From contig OY294046.1 of the NCBI GenBank assembly GCA_958510825.1, positions 49,829,794 to 49,893,793 of the forward strand: DNA of 64,000 nucleotides, read 5' to 3'. Each line of letters starts with the position of its first letter. The stretch's first letter is position 1. The DNA is from Brachypterus glaber (Eukaryota; Arthropoda; Insecta; Coleoptera; Kateretidae). The translations under genes were made by a program, and so were the position numbers. The notes under the pieces were generated by a model that was not told the DNA's origin, made no database searches, and saw only the letters and a list, made by a program, of their open reading frames with translations. Shown one piece after another: positions 43,726 through 55,403 of the stretch.

Positions 43726-44500
43726 CTAACAAGCTGTGGAGATATGTAATGATACGCATTCCATTATACACTATTCACAGTATTGCATTTTCCCAAATAT
43801 ATTCAAATACTTTAATACTTAAACAAAATAATTTTCAAAAAAAAATTAAAAAATATCCAACATTTTTTTTAAACGCTCCTTTTATTGAAAAACTAAAAAT
43901 TAAAAAATATATAAAAAAATATAAAAAAATTTACAAATTTTTTATTTTTTTTTATTTTCTTAAAAAATATTCAAAATTTTTAATTTATTTTTCTTTAAAT
44001 TTATTTTGCGAAAATAAAGTTATTTTTTATTTTTTTTTAAGTTTAACCCCCATAACTTTTTTGGTTTTGGGGGGATTACTTTCAAAATTGGTAGAATTGA
44101 TCATTGATAATAAAAGTATTTTTTTACCTGAAAAAGTTACGTTAATCGGAATTTTCTTTCAGCTTTTTTCGATTTTTTTAAATGTTTAACCCGAGGCGTA
44201 AACCCAGAAGAATTTAGGTGTTCAAATTGGAGGTAATCTGGAGAAAATCTCTGAAGGTTACGAAGTAATCTAAAGGAAATCTTTAAAGATTTCATCCTTT
44301 TCGGAGGAAATCTTAGAAACTCGAGGTAACCTTTAGGGGTAATCTGGAGGAAATCTTTGAAGATTTCCTCCTAAAGGTGAAAAAAATTTTGTCAGCGGTT
44401 TACCCGTCGATTTAACCCCCCATAACTTTTTTGTTTTAAGGGGTATTACTTTTAAAAACAATAGGCAACTTCCCCTCGTAGAATTTGATTTGGAGTCGTC
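43726..44500 (+). repeat. Family-A repeat, copy interrupted by a 210-bp segment
   Basis: Starts AACAAGCTGTGGAGATATGT at 43729, then TATTGCATTTTCCCAAATA, an A/T tract and the first TTTAACCCCCATAACTTTTT module (44042-44190). The second module resumes at 44410 (TTTAACCCCCCATAAC). Between them lies a GA/TC-rich segment with internal copies of GTAATCTGGAG(G)AAATCT and AAGATTTC(A/C)TCC. The GACAGACA core is missing. Confidence 0.65.
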
Positions 44501-44519
44501 GTCTTTGGACGTTATGTCA

Positions 44520-44970
44520 TTTTTTTGAGGGCACTAACGTCTACTAACGACAAAGAACTCGTATATGCTTTAATCGAGGCTTTAATAATATACACTTTTT
44601 TTGTTCACTTTTTCGGAGCCCTGAGGTGAGCCTCATAATAAAGGCTGAGGATAGTTTGATTGGGCACTAACCTCTACCAACGCTAGAGAGCTCCTATGTG
44701 CGAAAAAAATAAATATATTTCTTTTAGTTTTGTTAGTGTGACGGTTTAAAATTATCAACTTGGAGGTGACCCTGAGAGTTAACCTTTGGGGATGGAGAAA
44801 AAAAATTCTGGGCACTAACAGGCACTAACGAAATGCTTTCGAGTGATAAACAAAAAAAATCGAAAAAATCGTTATTTCTCTTTTGTGAAGAACAGGTGTT
44901 TTTTCCCCAACCTTATAAGACGAGAACCAAAGGGGCACTAACGAAACCAATTGGGGCACTAACCTTTCTA
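44520..44970. repeat. Cluster of GGCACTAAC motifs
   Basis: The word GGCACTAAC occurs at about 44529, 44660, 44810, 44820, 44934 and 44955, several times followed by (T)CTAC(T/C)AACG. The sequence between them does not align well, so this is a set of dispersed motifs or a very diverged tandem array. No gene is seen. Confidence 0.6.
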
Positions 44971-46396
44971 GGGGGTCCCCTTTTATGAAAGGACCCTTAT
45001 TTTGTAAGTGCCCCATCTTCATGGCCAGGTTCACACGGCCAACAAAAGTGTAAATAAAATCAGGATGTAGGCACGAGCTCACCTTTAATTGTTGGGGACT
45101 TTTAATACGTTCATACGAAAGGTCTAGACTACATCTTCACCAAGTTTTAAAACTTGAGGATTTTTATTTTGAGATAAGAGGTTCGGAAAGTAACACGACG
45201 ATATGAAATCTCTGACTTGTAACCCTGGTATACATTTTAATGAAACATCTAAACACGGTTTTAAGAAATAATGTAAATATTAACCCAATAGGTAATAATT
45301 AGTTATTCAAGATCGAAAAACAAATATTTGAAGTGGATGATTTGTATTAATACAATTGTATTATCCCACATAATCTAGAGAAAACAAATAATTTTAAAAC
45401 AATTGTTTGCGTAAGGCACTTAATCCAATTTTGACTTGACAGTAACCGTTTGTAATTATACTTTTTTATACTTTAAAGAGTATTATAAGATGGTTTTCAA
45501 TTTCCAAAATCTTAAAAAGTAACCCTAGATCAATATATTTTTACAGGGTGAATTTTTTGACCTGAAACGTTCAAATATTTCGAATACTATGCATTTTAGA
45601 AAAAAAAATGTACGGCAAAAGTTTTTTAATAGACCAGGCAGTGGGTAGGCTCTGACTTGCAAAAGGTACAGGAGAGTTCTAATTTGGTAGATTTGTACAG
45701 TTTGGTATCCTCATTAATATTCGAAGTTTTCGACTTTGAACGACCGCCGAGCGCCCCGCCATATTGGCAAAATTGTACCGAAAACCAGTTTTTCGAAAAT
45801 ATCTTCTCTCCAGCACCTAAGTTTAAAATTTAAATGCTGCAGGGTGACTCTTCATTTAAAACTAAGCAAAAAAGTATTTTTTACCGACACCCCTAAATTT
45901 AATATTTATATAATAATAATATTAAAAAGTAACATTTTTGTGACACAAAATGCTACTTTTTACATAATTGCATTTTTTTAAAACGGTTACTCCTACAGTT
46001 TTACATTATATAACATCTGTTAGCCTCACACATTTTGTCCTTCTAGGTACGCCTTTGTAGAAATTTAAAAAAAAATAACATAAACATAAACCAATTGCCC
46101 TTTTTAATACTAGTATACATGCAAAACCTCGTCGCTCTATCTCAAAGGGTACCAGAGTTACTAATTATAAACTTTATTTTTAGTACAATTTTAAAGGGTC
46201 GTAACTTTCTTAGGGTTCGTTTCCGCACCTATGTTCCTACACTGTTTTTCATTTTTGTGATGTAGAATCATCCCCAAAGGACTGCAAACACTATATTTTT
46301 TTTATTTCTGTCTATCGCAAATACTGCGTACAAAATAAAATAAAGTGCGCACACAAACTCACAGAAATTATATTTTAGGATTGGAAAAAAACTGAA
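44971..46396. other. AT-rich stretch, no gene recognised
   Basis: Short frames at 44825-45082 (minus) and 45736-45981 (plus) show no domains. A slightly GC-richer patch at 45735-45800 (CGACCGCCGAGCG) is not part of a recognisable gene. Confidence 0.45.
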
Positions 46397-46450
46397 TATA
46401 CTATACACTGTCACGAGTATTAAATATCTTCATAGCTTGTTAATATTTTG
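46397..46450 (-). repeat. Family-A repeat, 5' fragment
   Basis: The minus strand reads TTAACAAGCTATGAAGATAT then TTAATACTCGTGACAGTGTA, matching the first 50 bases of family A. Confidence 0.55.
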
Positions 46451-46751
46451 ATTTAGTAAATTGGCAAAAATGAAAGTAGACTTACATGCGTTATTTAATT
46501 AAAAAAAATACTCTGATAGGCCTTTTTAAGCTTGTGCCTATTTATGGCCAAATTTCCCCTTTAAAAAAATACACATGTAATTATAATTGGCAGTAATGAA
46601 AACAAAAATATGATTCTTGTAAATCTTGTAACAGTACTTAACAATACCGTCATACAAAAAGGGATACCCTTGAAATATTGGGAATCAGCTAATGATTAAC
46701 AAAAATAATATTTTTCTTATGCAATATAAGAATAGAGAAAAATATACATAA

Positions 46752-47494
46752 GGGGCTGTCCATATATTACGTAACGCGCCTAGGGGGGGGTCAGAGAAAT
46801 TGTTACAGTTTGTGACAGGGGGAGGGGGGGAGGGTCTAGGTAAACGTTACGTAACGAAATTTAATAAATTTAATGTTTATTTCCTAAGCTTGGTAGATGT
46901 ATTTTTATTTGAACATAAATTACTATTTAGTGGCCCATAATTCCCTTTTTCACACAAAAATTGACGAAAATATGCATATTTAAATAATATTGTAATCAGT
47001 AAAAAAACTGTTGACATTGATATTAAAAAAAAATCTTACGGCCCTGTTCTTGCGTGATCTTGCCGATGAATCATCGGCGATGATACATTTTCGCGCGGAA
47101 TGTGTACTCACAGAACACTAATGTGTGTACTATTTTGTGTACCTGCGCATAAACAATATACGTGTTATATGTGACATTCAGTGTAAAAAGAGGTACCTAG
47201 TATTTTTTTTCCTGTGTGATATTGATTATGAATATTTTTTTAAAGTTTGAGTGATTTTTTCGTGTAAATTTTTTTTAAGTTTATGTTATACTATATTTTA
47301 GGTTCATGTTTGTTTTGTCGAGAAAAACGAATCAATAGTGAGAATACAGTTAAATTTATTGCGAAACTAAATTTTTATATTGTTACGCGTTACACAGGGG
47401 GGGAGGGTGTTGGTAAATGTGACAGTTTGTTACACAGGGGGGAGGGGGGGTCAATTTTTTGAAAAATCGCGTTATGTAATATATGGACAGCCCC
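46752..47494. mobile_element. PIF/Harbinger-like TIR element, 743 bp
   Basis: The left end GGGGCTGTCCATATATTACG then TAACGCG and the right end CGCGTTATGTAATATATGGA then CAGCCCC are inverse, and TAA flanks both sides (46749-46751, 47495-47497). G-rich tracts (GGGGGGG, GTTACAGTTTGTGACA / GTGACAGTTTGTTACAC) sit just inside each end. The interior is AT-rich with no transposase. GGGGCTGTCCAT-type ends are frequent in insect MITEs, as I recall. Confidence 0.85.
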
Positions 47495-47548
47495 TAACAT
47501 AATATTAAATAAATTACACAGGACAAAAAGTACAAAAAAAAATAAGTG

Positions 47549-48524
47549 AATAACTATTAACTAGACTATATTTTTCTTACTTATTTTTGTGTGCTGAAAT
47601 GAATTTTCAGTGAAAAAGTTCACTGACCGGGTAACTTTTTCAAAAAACTTTAAAAAAGAATACGAGACGATCTAGTTCAAGATCTTTAAACTCTGGTACG
47701 TAAATTACTAAATTTGGGGAGTGTGACCGAAGACACTTTTAATTAGAAAGTCGAGAACCATAACAACAAAATTCAGCCAAATCTGAAACTGAAACCACTC
47801 TTACCTAATATGGTGACCATTTTTATTTCATTATTTGCTGCCGGCTATCTTTTATATATGTCTTAAATTACATTCAGATTAAGCTATTTTCAAATTGCTA
47901 GACTCCGGATCCGGTTCCTTTGGGTGCTAGAAGCTCCAAAAGCTATGACAATGAGCTACCAAAACAATCTATTTTTAACTTGCCGAGTCATATACATTTC
48001 TTTTAAATACATTCAGATTAAGCTATTTTTATAGTTATACACAATAGTTCTGGGGTCAAGGCGTAAAAAGTCTTTAAAAAGTGCCTTTGCATTATATGAT
48101 AATTATTTTTTTAAAGAAATGAGAATTTATAAAATGACATTTTGATTAAGTGAAAATTATTAGTTAGTTTTTAGTGTTGACATATGTCAGATAAAGTTTT
48201 TAAAATAAATGTAATTCGTTTGACTCGGTAAGTTAAAAATATATTTTTCGGGGACCCCATTTCACCACCTTTTTGAGGCTTCTAGCATCCAAAGGAATCC
48301 GACCCAGGACCTGGAAATTTGCAAATAGCCTAATTTGAATGTACTTTAAGATATATATAAAATACAGAGAGGAGCAAATAATGAAATAAAAATGGTCACC
48401 AGCTCTTAGACTATAAGAAGGGAGCGAAGTACTTTTGGAGCTAGCAAGATATTTCATTGTCAAATTTGTTTTCAGCGTCCAAAAATACGTAAGAAAAATA
48501 TAGTCCGGTTAATAGTATTGACCT
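47549..48524. repeat. Family-C inverted repeat, copy 2 (~975 bp)
   Basis: The left edge (TATTAACTAGACTATATTTT then TCTTACTTATTTTTG) is the inverse of the right edge (CAAAAATACGTAAGAAAAAT then ATAGTCCGGTTAATA). Further in, the arms carry CATTTTTATTTCATTATTTG, GGATCCGGTTCCTTTGG and TGCTAGAAGC and their inverses. Arms are about 430 bp with indels. The same inner block occurs at 18411-18515 and 19750-19862. No coding capacity. Confidence 0.7.
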
Positions 48525-48584
48525 TATTTTTTTTGTGGGCCCGGGTTATATGCAATTAAATTTACTGATACATTTTTATTTTTA

Positions 48585-48860
48585 CTTTTAAAATTGGTAG
48601 AATTGACCCTTAAAATAAAAGTAATTTTTCCTAAAAAAGTTACGTTAATAGAAATCTTCTTTCAGCTTTTTCTATGTTTTTAAAAGTTTAATCCCCCATG
48701 ACTTTTTGTTTTTGGGGGGATTACTTTCAAAAACAATAGGGATCTTCCTCTCATAGAACATGATTTTTCCTGAAAATTTCAAGTCGTTCGGAATGTTCGT
48801 TCTTCAGTTATCGTGTTCACAAAAATCGTGAAATCGTACGGACGGACAGACAGATTATAA
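48585..48860 (+). repeat. Family-A repeat, 3' part
   Basis: Carries both TTTAA(T/C)CCCCCATGACTTTT-type modules, GGGGGGATTACTTTCAAAAA, GATCTTCCTCTCATAGAACA and the core at 48799-48815 (with one substitution), then GGACGGACAGACAGA. Confidence 0.7.
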
Positions 48861-49569
48861 TACCGTATAGTATGATAATAACAGAAATCCAGCTAAAAAA
48901 AATCTCTTATTTCCCCTTTTGTATTTGCAATAAGAAGGCACTTACTTTTATTTATCAAAAGTACCAAATATAAATAAATAATTCTCGATGATAATAATAA
49001 CAATAATAATAAACTTCCATTGCAATTAAGCGAAACATTTTTTCACAACCTCGCCCAAAATTTATTCGCATAATATGCGTCTCATAAATGTTGTTTTTTT
49101 CACTTTTTGAAATATTTTAACGAGTGTTGTCATAAATTTTGAATCAGGGACGTCCTTTGGACAAAATAATTTACGAACTAGCCCACAACAGAATTTTATA
49201 TCTGAATTTTACTTTCGAACAACCATAGAAAGTATTTTCTGAAGTTTTATGGCCCTACACTGAAACAATGACCGCATAGAGCTTCCCACAAAACCAGCAA
49301 AAAGATAGCATTGGTTTTGGTATATTCAAAACCAGTTTACTATTAACAATTTGACTGCCGTCTAGGTCAATATGACCAAGAAAATAGCATTCCCTCAAGC
49401 CGACTAAAATTATATTTGACCTCCACACCGGTTAGGTCAATATGACCGAGTCATGGCTTAAAGGATAAAAATTTTGACCCCATATGGAATATGCCCTCTG
49501 GCCCGAAAGTAAAATACAATAAAAAACGGTCCTGCAGTCAAGGTGTTGGTAAAGTTTTAGACAAGGAAT
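48861..49569. other. AT-rich stretch
   Basis: ACACTGAAACAATGACCGCA at 49257 resembles a CACTG-type MITE start without an identified partner. AGGTCAATATGACC occurs twice (about 49364 and 49431). No gene. Confidence 0.45.
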
Positions 49570-50400
49570 ATACACTTACGATAACTCAACAACTATTTGA
49601 GCTAAGACCTTTAAAGGAGGATGTTAGAAAACTTTGATTTTTGGCCTCGCTGCGCAACTTTTCTAACCCTTATAAAATTATTTTTTGGGTACTCAGAAGA
49701 CAGAAAATAACCATCATTTTTCCCAGAAGTGAAGTGCTGGAATTATTGTTTGTTTTCACCTAAAGCCCAAACTACAGACCAACTGTGGCAGCAAATGATT
49801 CGTTTTGATTAAGATAAATAGTTAATATAGTAGTAGTTATTCTTGTCTGGTGTTTTGGCACCTCGGTCTGTTTAGTATATTTTGTTTGCCATATTTCCTA
49901 TTCGATTTTGAATTTTGAACTTATGATAAGTCATCACAAGTAATCTGCAAAAAAAAATTATCAAAAGCGAAAGAAATTAAAAAAATTAACCACCAATGGT
50001 GGTCCACCATAATGATGCAGGATTTTTTTTACAATTTCTTTCTTTTTTTTTTAATTTTTGTTTTTAATTTTTGTTTTGTTATTGATTTTAATGAACCTAT
50101 AGGGGAAAGTATTATTTTCTTGGCAGCAGTATTTTTGTTATTATATTCTTAATTAACGGTACCAAAAATAGTTGTCAGCAAAAATTCACATTTCTGTTTT
50201 TCCAAGTTCACTGTGTATTCTAACAAAATTCACTTCTGGGAAAAATGATGGTGATTTCCTTTCTTTTAAGGACAAACAATGATTTTATAAGGGTCAGAAA
50301 AGTTCCGCAGCGAGGGCAAAAATCGCAGTTTCCGGACATCCTCCTTTGCCGCCCTCTAAAATTTACCGCCCTGGGCAATCCTAGTACAGTAAGTGGAAAT
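49570..50400. repeat. Inverted repeat with ~100-bp arms
   Basis: The left arm (about 49605-49735) and right arm (about 50225-50345) are inverse: AAAGGAGGATGT, CCTCGCTGCG(C/G)AACTTTTCT, CCCTTATAAAAT and TTTTTCCCAGAAGTGAA in one orientation, and their complements in the other. A family-B fragment (50030-50135, minus strand) lies between the arms. Confidence 0.65.
50030..50135 (-). repeat. Family-B repeat fragment
   Basis: The minus strand begins AAATACTGCTGCCAAGAAAA then TACTTTCCCCTATAGG, the first part of family B, followed by its A/T tract. Confidence 0.65.
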
Positions 50401-50759
50401 CTGGCCGTTCTTACTACTAAACAAAAAAATGGCAATGCTAGTTGATGCGAAGGACTGGCATTTTTCTAAATTTGTTTCAAAAATCAGTCAAAAATACAGC
50501 TTCGTTTACATGTATTTAAAAAATATTTTGCACTTAATTTGTATTACAATATTATAACAAGCCGTATGAAGATAAGTATTGAATTATATACTATTTATTC
50601 ACACTATATTGCATTTTTCTAAATACATTAAAAAAAACAATAAAAAAATTAAGTTTTTTTTTTAAAGATCTTTTTTTGAAAAACGATTTTTTTTTTCAAA
50701 AAAAAGAAAAAAAAATCAAAAAAAAATTAAAAAAAAATCTCAAAATTTTTCATTTTTTG

Positions 50760-51092
50760 TTAGATATTATGTTAGATTATATTTTTATGTATGTGTGTGT
50801 GTGTGTGGGTGTGTGTGTGTGTATGGATATGTAGGTATGTATGTATATATTATTTTTATTTTATACATTAATTTTATACTTTTATGTTATACAAGAGATT
50901 ATAAATTTTAACTGGTATGTATTATATTGACTAATGTGTCAGCATTGGCAAACCCTTGGTTTTTATGCTGCGCATTAGTTTTTGCTTTTATTTTTCTTAA
51001 GTTTATTTATATTGTATTTTATTTTTACATAATTTTGTGACTATAACGTTATTTCAAATAAACATTATTATTATTATTATTATTATAATAAA
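50760..51092 (+). mobile_element. LINE-like 3' end with (ATT)n tail
   Basis: Non-coding AT-rich sequence with a GT microsatellite (50792-50825) ends CAAATAAAC followed by about eight ATT units. The polyadenylation-like signal plus ATT tail matches the short insertion at 12067-12192. No protein-coding part is present. Confidence 0.5.
50792..50825. repeat. (GT)n microsatellite
   Basis: About 16 TG/GT dinucleotides with one GGGT interruption. Confidence 0.9.
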
Positions 51093-51429
51093 TGTAACTT
51101 TTCCTGAAAAAGTTACATAAATCCGAACTTTCAGTTTGTTCGATTTTTTAAAAAGTTTAACCTTTTTATTTTTTTGGGGGGATTACATTCAAAAACAATA
51201 GGGATTTTACCCTCATTAAAGTTGATTTTTCCTAAAAATTTCGAGTCGATCGGACTATTCGTTCTTGAGTTATCGTGTCTACAAAAAACGTGACACCGGA
51301 CAGACGCACACACAGACGGATATTAAAAAAAAGTTGCTTATTTTTTCATGAAACAAATTTATATCCAAGAATTGTTTGTCTAGGAAGATTTTTGATTTTT
51401 TTTTTAAATATTCGAATATTCGGTAGTTA

Positions 51430-51589
51430 GGAAACGTTCAAGTATTACGTAAAGCTCCTAGGGGGGGGGTCATTTTGGAGTGTTACGCCCATGTTAATGG
51501 TATAGAAAAATAGCGTTACAGGGCGGGGGGGGGGGGGGAATGGGTCGAAAATGATCAAAATTTGCGTTACGTAATACTTGAACGTTCCC
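51430..51589. mobile_element. PIF/Harbinger-like MITE, copy 2
   Basis: A 160-bp element in the inverse orientation to 17057-17194, flanked by TTA (51427-51429, 51590-51592). Ends are GGAAACGTTCAAGTATTACG and CGTAATACTTGAACGTTCCC; G-runs replace the C-runs of the other copy. Confidence 0.8.
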
Positions 51590-51592
51590 TTA

Positions 51593-52572
51593 CCGTATAA
51601 TACTATTCTAGCGCAGGCTCTGTGAATAGTATAATAACTGTATGAACATTCAACTTAAATAATTTCGTAACGAAGACTTTAAAATTTTCATCCATAAAAT
51701 CACGATTTAACGCGAAACTAAGCTTAAAAAAATCGTTTTCGTTGCACAAATTAAACATGAAGAATTATTCGAAAGAGAAAAAAATTGTTCATCTCTCACG
51801 CTATCTAACGTGTTATATTGAAGAAACTGTAAATCGAGGAATTAATTTTAAGTATTGAAATGCAGTCGAGATGTTACAAAATTAAGAGGATACGAGAATA
51901 ACGATAAAAACGTAAATATAATATCTTTATTCAAATAAAATTATTTATTTTGTTTATTAATTACACTAGGCAACACGGTTTCTGCCCTGATTTGAGTCAT
52001 ATGTTTTTTAACTAATTTTGGGTCGCTGAGACCGGATCTGCCCTCAAAATATTTCTATTAACTAAGGTTTGAGATAAAAGTTGTAAAAAATCATTATTTT
52101 AGCCCTCTTTTGTTATAAAATCATGGGAGATAAAAATATTCTAAAGACAAATTTAGATTCGGCGACTCAATATTAGTTAAAAAATACCCAACTTAGAATT
52201 TGGAAACTTTAAATTCATAGGTATAATAAATAGGGATATTATGGAAAAAAATATTTAAAAAAATGATCCTGTAACAAAACTAAGTAGGGGTGGAGGGTAA
52301 GGAGAGGAGTGCATATGGGGACAAGCTTATCGCCACGTACATGCTAAAAATCGTCGAAAATCATCACTAGGGGGTCAAAAATGAACTAAAAATATGTTAC
52401 GTAATACGGTTCTTATGTAAAGTAACATTTTTATGATATAGAAACATTAAAAAAAACGACAAAAAATACGCAATATTTTTTTTTATAAATTGGCATAATT
52501 GCCTTTACTAAAATTTAAAAAATAAGAGGTGCTGGATTTTTTTAAGGTCAAATTCAAATTCTGCGCCTTTAA
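51593..52572. other. AT-rich stretch, no gene recognised
   Basis: A diverged inverted pair may lie at about 52000-52190 (TTTTTAACTAATTTTGGGTCG and CGACTCAATATTAGTTAAAA). No coding motif. Confidence 0.45.
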
Positions 52573-53075
52573 ATTGGTAAGAAAAATATATTTTTTGGGC
52601 TGTGTGCTTTAATTTTATTTCTTTTTCATTTATTTGGACTTTTTACGAACAAACTAAGCAAAATAAAAATATATTTGTATAAATATTTTTGTAGAGAATT
52701 TTATAGTCTACAAATTAAGTCCTATAAAATTTTTATACAAATTTGATAGTTTTGGCACAAATGAGCAATTAAGTAGGTCTGTACTTTCATTTTAAGCTTT
52801 TTATGTTTTTTCGCGTACTTACTGTGACAGTAGGTCCTTGTCATATATATTTTTGAATTCCTCGTATTTTTTTTAATATATCCTAAAATTTTCAAAATCC
52901 CACTCGTTTTTTTAAACATTTTGGAAAAAAACATCATTATTTCCTGGAGTTATCACAAAAATGTTAGGTGCTGGAATTTTTCCAAGCTTAGATTCGGATT
53001 CTACGCCCTCGAATTAGTAAGAAAATTTTTTTCCGATCGGGGCAAAATAAAAAGTTTCGATTTGTTGCCTAATGT
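52573..53075 (+). repeat. Dispersed repeat R1, copy B
   Basis: Matches 1-535 in the same orientation and ends at the same word, GTTGCCTA. The phrase TCTACGCCCTCGAATTAG recurs in degenerate form at the start of this copy (52560-52580), so R1 may contain an internal duplication. Confidence 0.75.
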
Positions 53076-53276
53076 TATAATTTATTAATTAAAGAAATTA
53101 TAACAATACATCAAAATGTTATCTTGAAAAAAATTAAATAGGTATATTTTAATAAGATTGTTTTATTAACATGATATAGGTACTTATTTGTCATTAATTT
53201 GGTTTTATATGGTATATGGAATAAAACGAAAAGATGTTAATTCGTCAAAGAAAACTATTTTTTAATTTTTTAATAT

Positions 53277-53530
53277 TTTCCATTGAAAAATTTATTATAA
53301 GTAAAATATTAAAAAATTAAAAAACAATTTTTTATGTCTTACTAATCATTTAATGTTGAAATACACAATAAAATAATTTTGGTCACTTTTTCCCGTCTTT
53401 TTTTCCTTTTTACTCTAAATTCTTGAATGGAAAATATTAAAAAAAAATAAAAATCGTATTTTTTGTGTCTTACTAATCATTTAAATTTTAAATACACAAT
53501 AAAATAATGTTGGTCACTTTTTTTCCGTTT
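53277..53530. repeat. Local duplications next to the satellite locus
   Basis: A roughly 95-bp block (ATGTCTTACTAATCATTTAA, TACACAATAAAATAAT, TTGGTCACTTTTT) occurs twice, at about 53330-53400 and 53463-53528. The preceding 53277-53355 is the inverse of 54115-54187, the sequence that directly abuts the CAGAG array. Confidence 0.7.
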
Positions 53531-54190
53531 GGTAGCATAGTGCGGCTGTAGGGAAAAATCCAGACGTGTAGGAGTTAAACTGAGTTTAGATTCGGTTTCA
53601 GCGGAGAAATTACATAGGAATATTATGGTCCTATCGATGGCGCATAGCACTTGTGTTTTTTTGTGGGCCTGTGTATCATTGAATTATTAGCGAATCTGTT
53701 ATAAATTAAATAATATTTTATTAGTCAAATATTATTATAATTAAGTATTAAATATCTTCTGTTCTACTTTTTTGCAACCATAAACTTTATCGCATCTGGT
53801 GTCAAAAACTCCACCCTAATATGTTTTTAATTATATCATATATCTCCGATTAGAAATCATCTGCTTTTTGATACTTTCATTTTATAAAATGGATGAAAAG
53901 TGCAATAAAATTTGAATTTTTTTAAATGTCTTTTTGCCCAGCATATCAAGAAAGTCTTATCTGCATTTTTGTTGTTTTAAGTAAACTGACTTTTTTATTA
54001 GGAACGGGTTTCGTTCGAACGACAAAAATTTTGCAAATATTTAAATATTTCCAAGTAAATAAATCTCCTAAAAAAAAAAAAAAACGGAACCAATATTATT
54101 TTATTGTGTAACCTTAAATCGTGAGTAAGACATAAAAAACATGTTTTTTAATTTTTTAATAATAATAATAAATTCTTCAATGGAAAATAG

Positions 54191-55260
54191 CAGAGCAGAG
54201 CAGAGCAGAGCAGAGCAGAGCAGAGCAGAGCAGAGCAGAGCAGAGCAGAGCAGAGCAGAGCAGAGCAGAGCAGAGCAGAGCAGAGCAGAGCAGAGCAGAG
54301 CAGAGCAGAGCAGAGCAGAGCAGAGCAGAGCAGAGCAGAGCAGAGCAGAGCAGAGCAGAGCAGAGCAGAGCAGAGCAGAGCAGAGCAGAGCAGAGCAGAG
54401 CAGAGCAGAGCAGAGCAGAGCAGAGCAGAGCAGAGCAGAGCAGAGCAGAGCAGAGCAGAGCAGAGCAGAGCAGAGCAGAGCAGAGCAGAGCAGAGCAGAG
54501 CAGAGCAGAGCAGAGCAGAGCAGAGCAGAGCAGAGCAGAGCAGAGCAGAGCAGAGCAGAGCAGAGCAGAGCAGAGCAGAGCAGAGCAGAGCAGAGCAGAG
54601 CAGAGCAGAGCAGAGCAGAGCAGAGCAGAGCAGAGCAGAGCAGAGCAGAGCAGAGCAGAGCAGAGCAGAGCAGAGCAGAGCAGAGCAGAGCAGAGCAGAG
54701 CAGAGCAGAGCAGAGCAGAGCAGAGCAGAGCAGAGCAGAGCAGAGCAGAGCAGAGCAGAGCAGAGCAGAGCAGAGCAGAGCAGAGCAGAGCAGAGCAGAG
54801 CAGAGCAGAGCAGAGCAGAGCAGAGCAGAGCAGAGCAGAGCAGAGCAGAGCAGAGCAGAGCAGAGCAGAGCAGAGCAGAGCAGAGCAGAGCAGAGCAGAG
54901 CAGAGCAGAGCAGAGCAGAGCAGAGCAGAGCAGAGCAGAGCAGAGCAGAGCAGAGCAGAGCAGAGCAGAGCAGAGCAGAGCAGAGCAGAGCAGAGCAGAG
55001 CAGAGCAGAGCAGAGCAGAGCAGAGCAGAGCAGAGCAGAGCAGAGCAGAGCAGAGCAGAGCAGAGCAGAGCAGAGCAGAGCAGAGCAGAGCAGAGCAGAG
55101 CAGAGCAGAGCAGAGCAGAGCAGAGCAGAGCAGAGCAGAGCAGAGCAGAGCAGAGCAGAGCAGAGCAGAGCAGAGCAGAGCAGAGCAGAGCAGAGCAGAG
55201 CAGAGCAGAGCAGAGCAGAGCAGAGCAGAGCAGAGCAGAGCAGAGCAGAGCAGAGCAGAG
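54191..55260. repeat. (CAGAG)214 pentanucleotide satellite
   Basis: 1070 bp of CAGAG with no substitution or indel. Because five is not a multiple of three and no phase gives a stop, all six frames are open; the resulting Arg-Ala-Glu-Gln-Ser and Leu-Cys-Ser-Ala-Leu repeats are not genes. The array begins straight after TTCAATGGAAAATAG and ends at CAAGAGCAGAATAAAAG. Confidence 0.97.
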
Positions 55261-55403
55261 CAAGAGCAGAATAAAAGAAACCAACCAACCTTTAATTTTT
55301 TGTAAAATTTATGTGAAATACCTATCTATAAAAAAACGTTTGCTTGGGGGATTAACCACTTTAAAAATATATTATACGGTTCTTTCTTAGTAAGAACAAT
55401 TTC

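Larger units (their letters stand above)
50552..51420 (+). repeat. Family-A repeat split by a LINE-like 3' end
   Basis: The 5' part (50552-50755) starts AACAAGCCGTATGAAGATAA, followed by A-rich sequence. The 3' part resumes at about 51093 with TTTTCCTGAAAAAGTTACAT, then GGGGGGATTACATTCAAAAA, the core at 51261-51277, a GACAGACGCACACACAGACG tract and TTTTTTCATGAAACAAATTT. The intervening 340 bp looks like an inserted LINE 3' end. Confidence 0.65.

Noticed and set aside
43749..44189. 146-codon plus-strand frame
   Set aside because: Lies across the A/T tract and first module of a family-A repeat; Lys/Ile/Phe-rich translation of simple sequence.
54191..55260. Telomeric repeat
   Set aside because: Arthropod telomeres are TTAGG or TCAGG type; CAGAG and its rotations or complement do not match, and the array is interstitial and flanked by repeats.
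54101..55288. Very long open frames (377-395 codons) across the CAGAG array on both strands
   Set aside because: A pure pentamer with no stop in any phase is open in all six frames; there is no unique coding sequence or start context.
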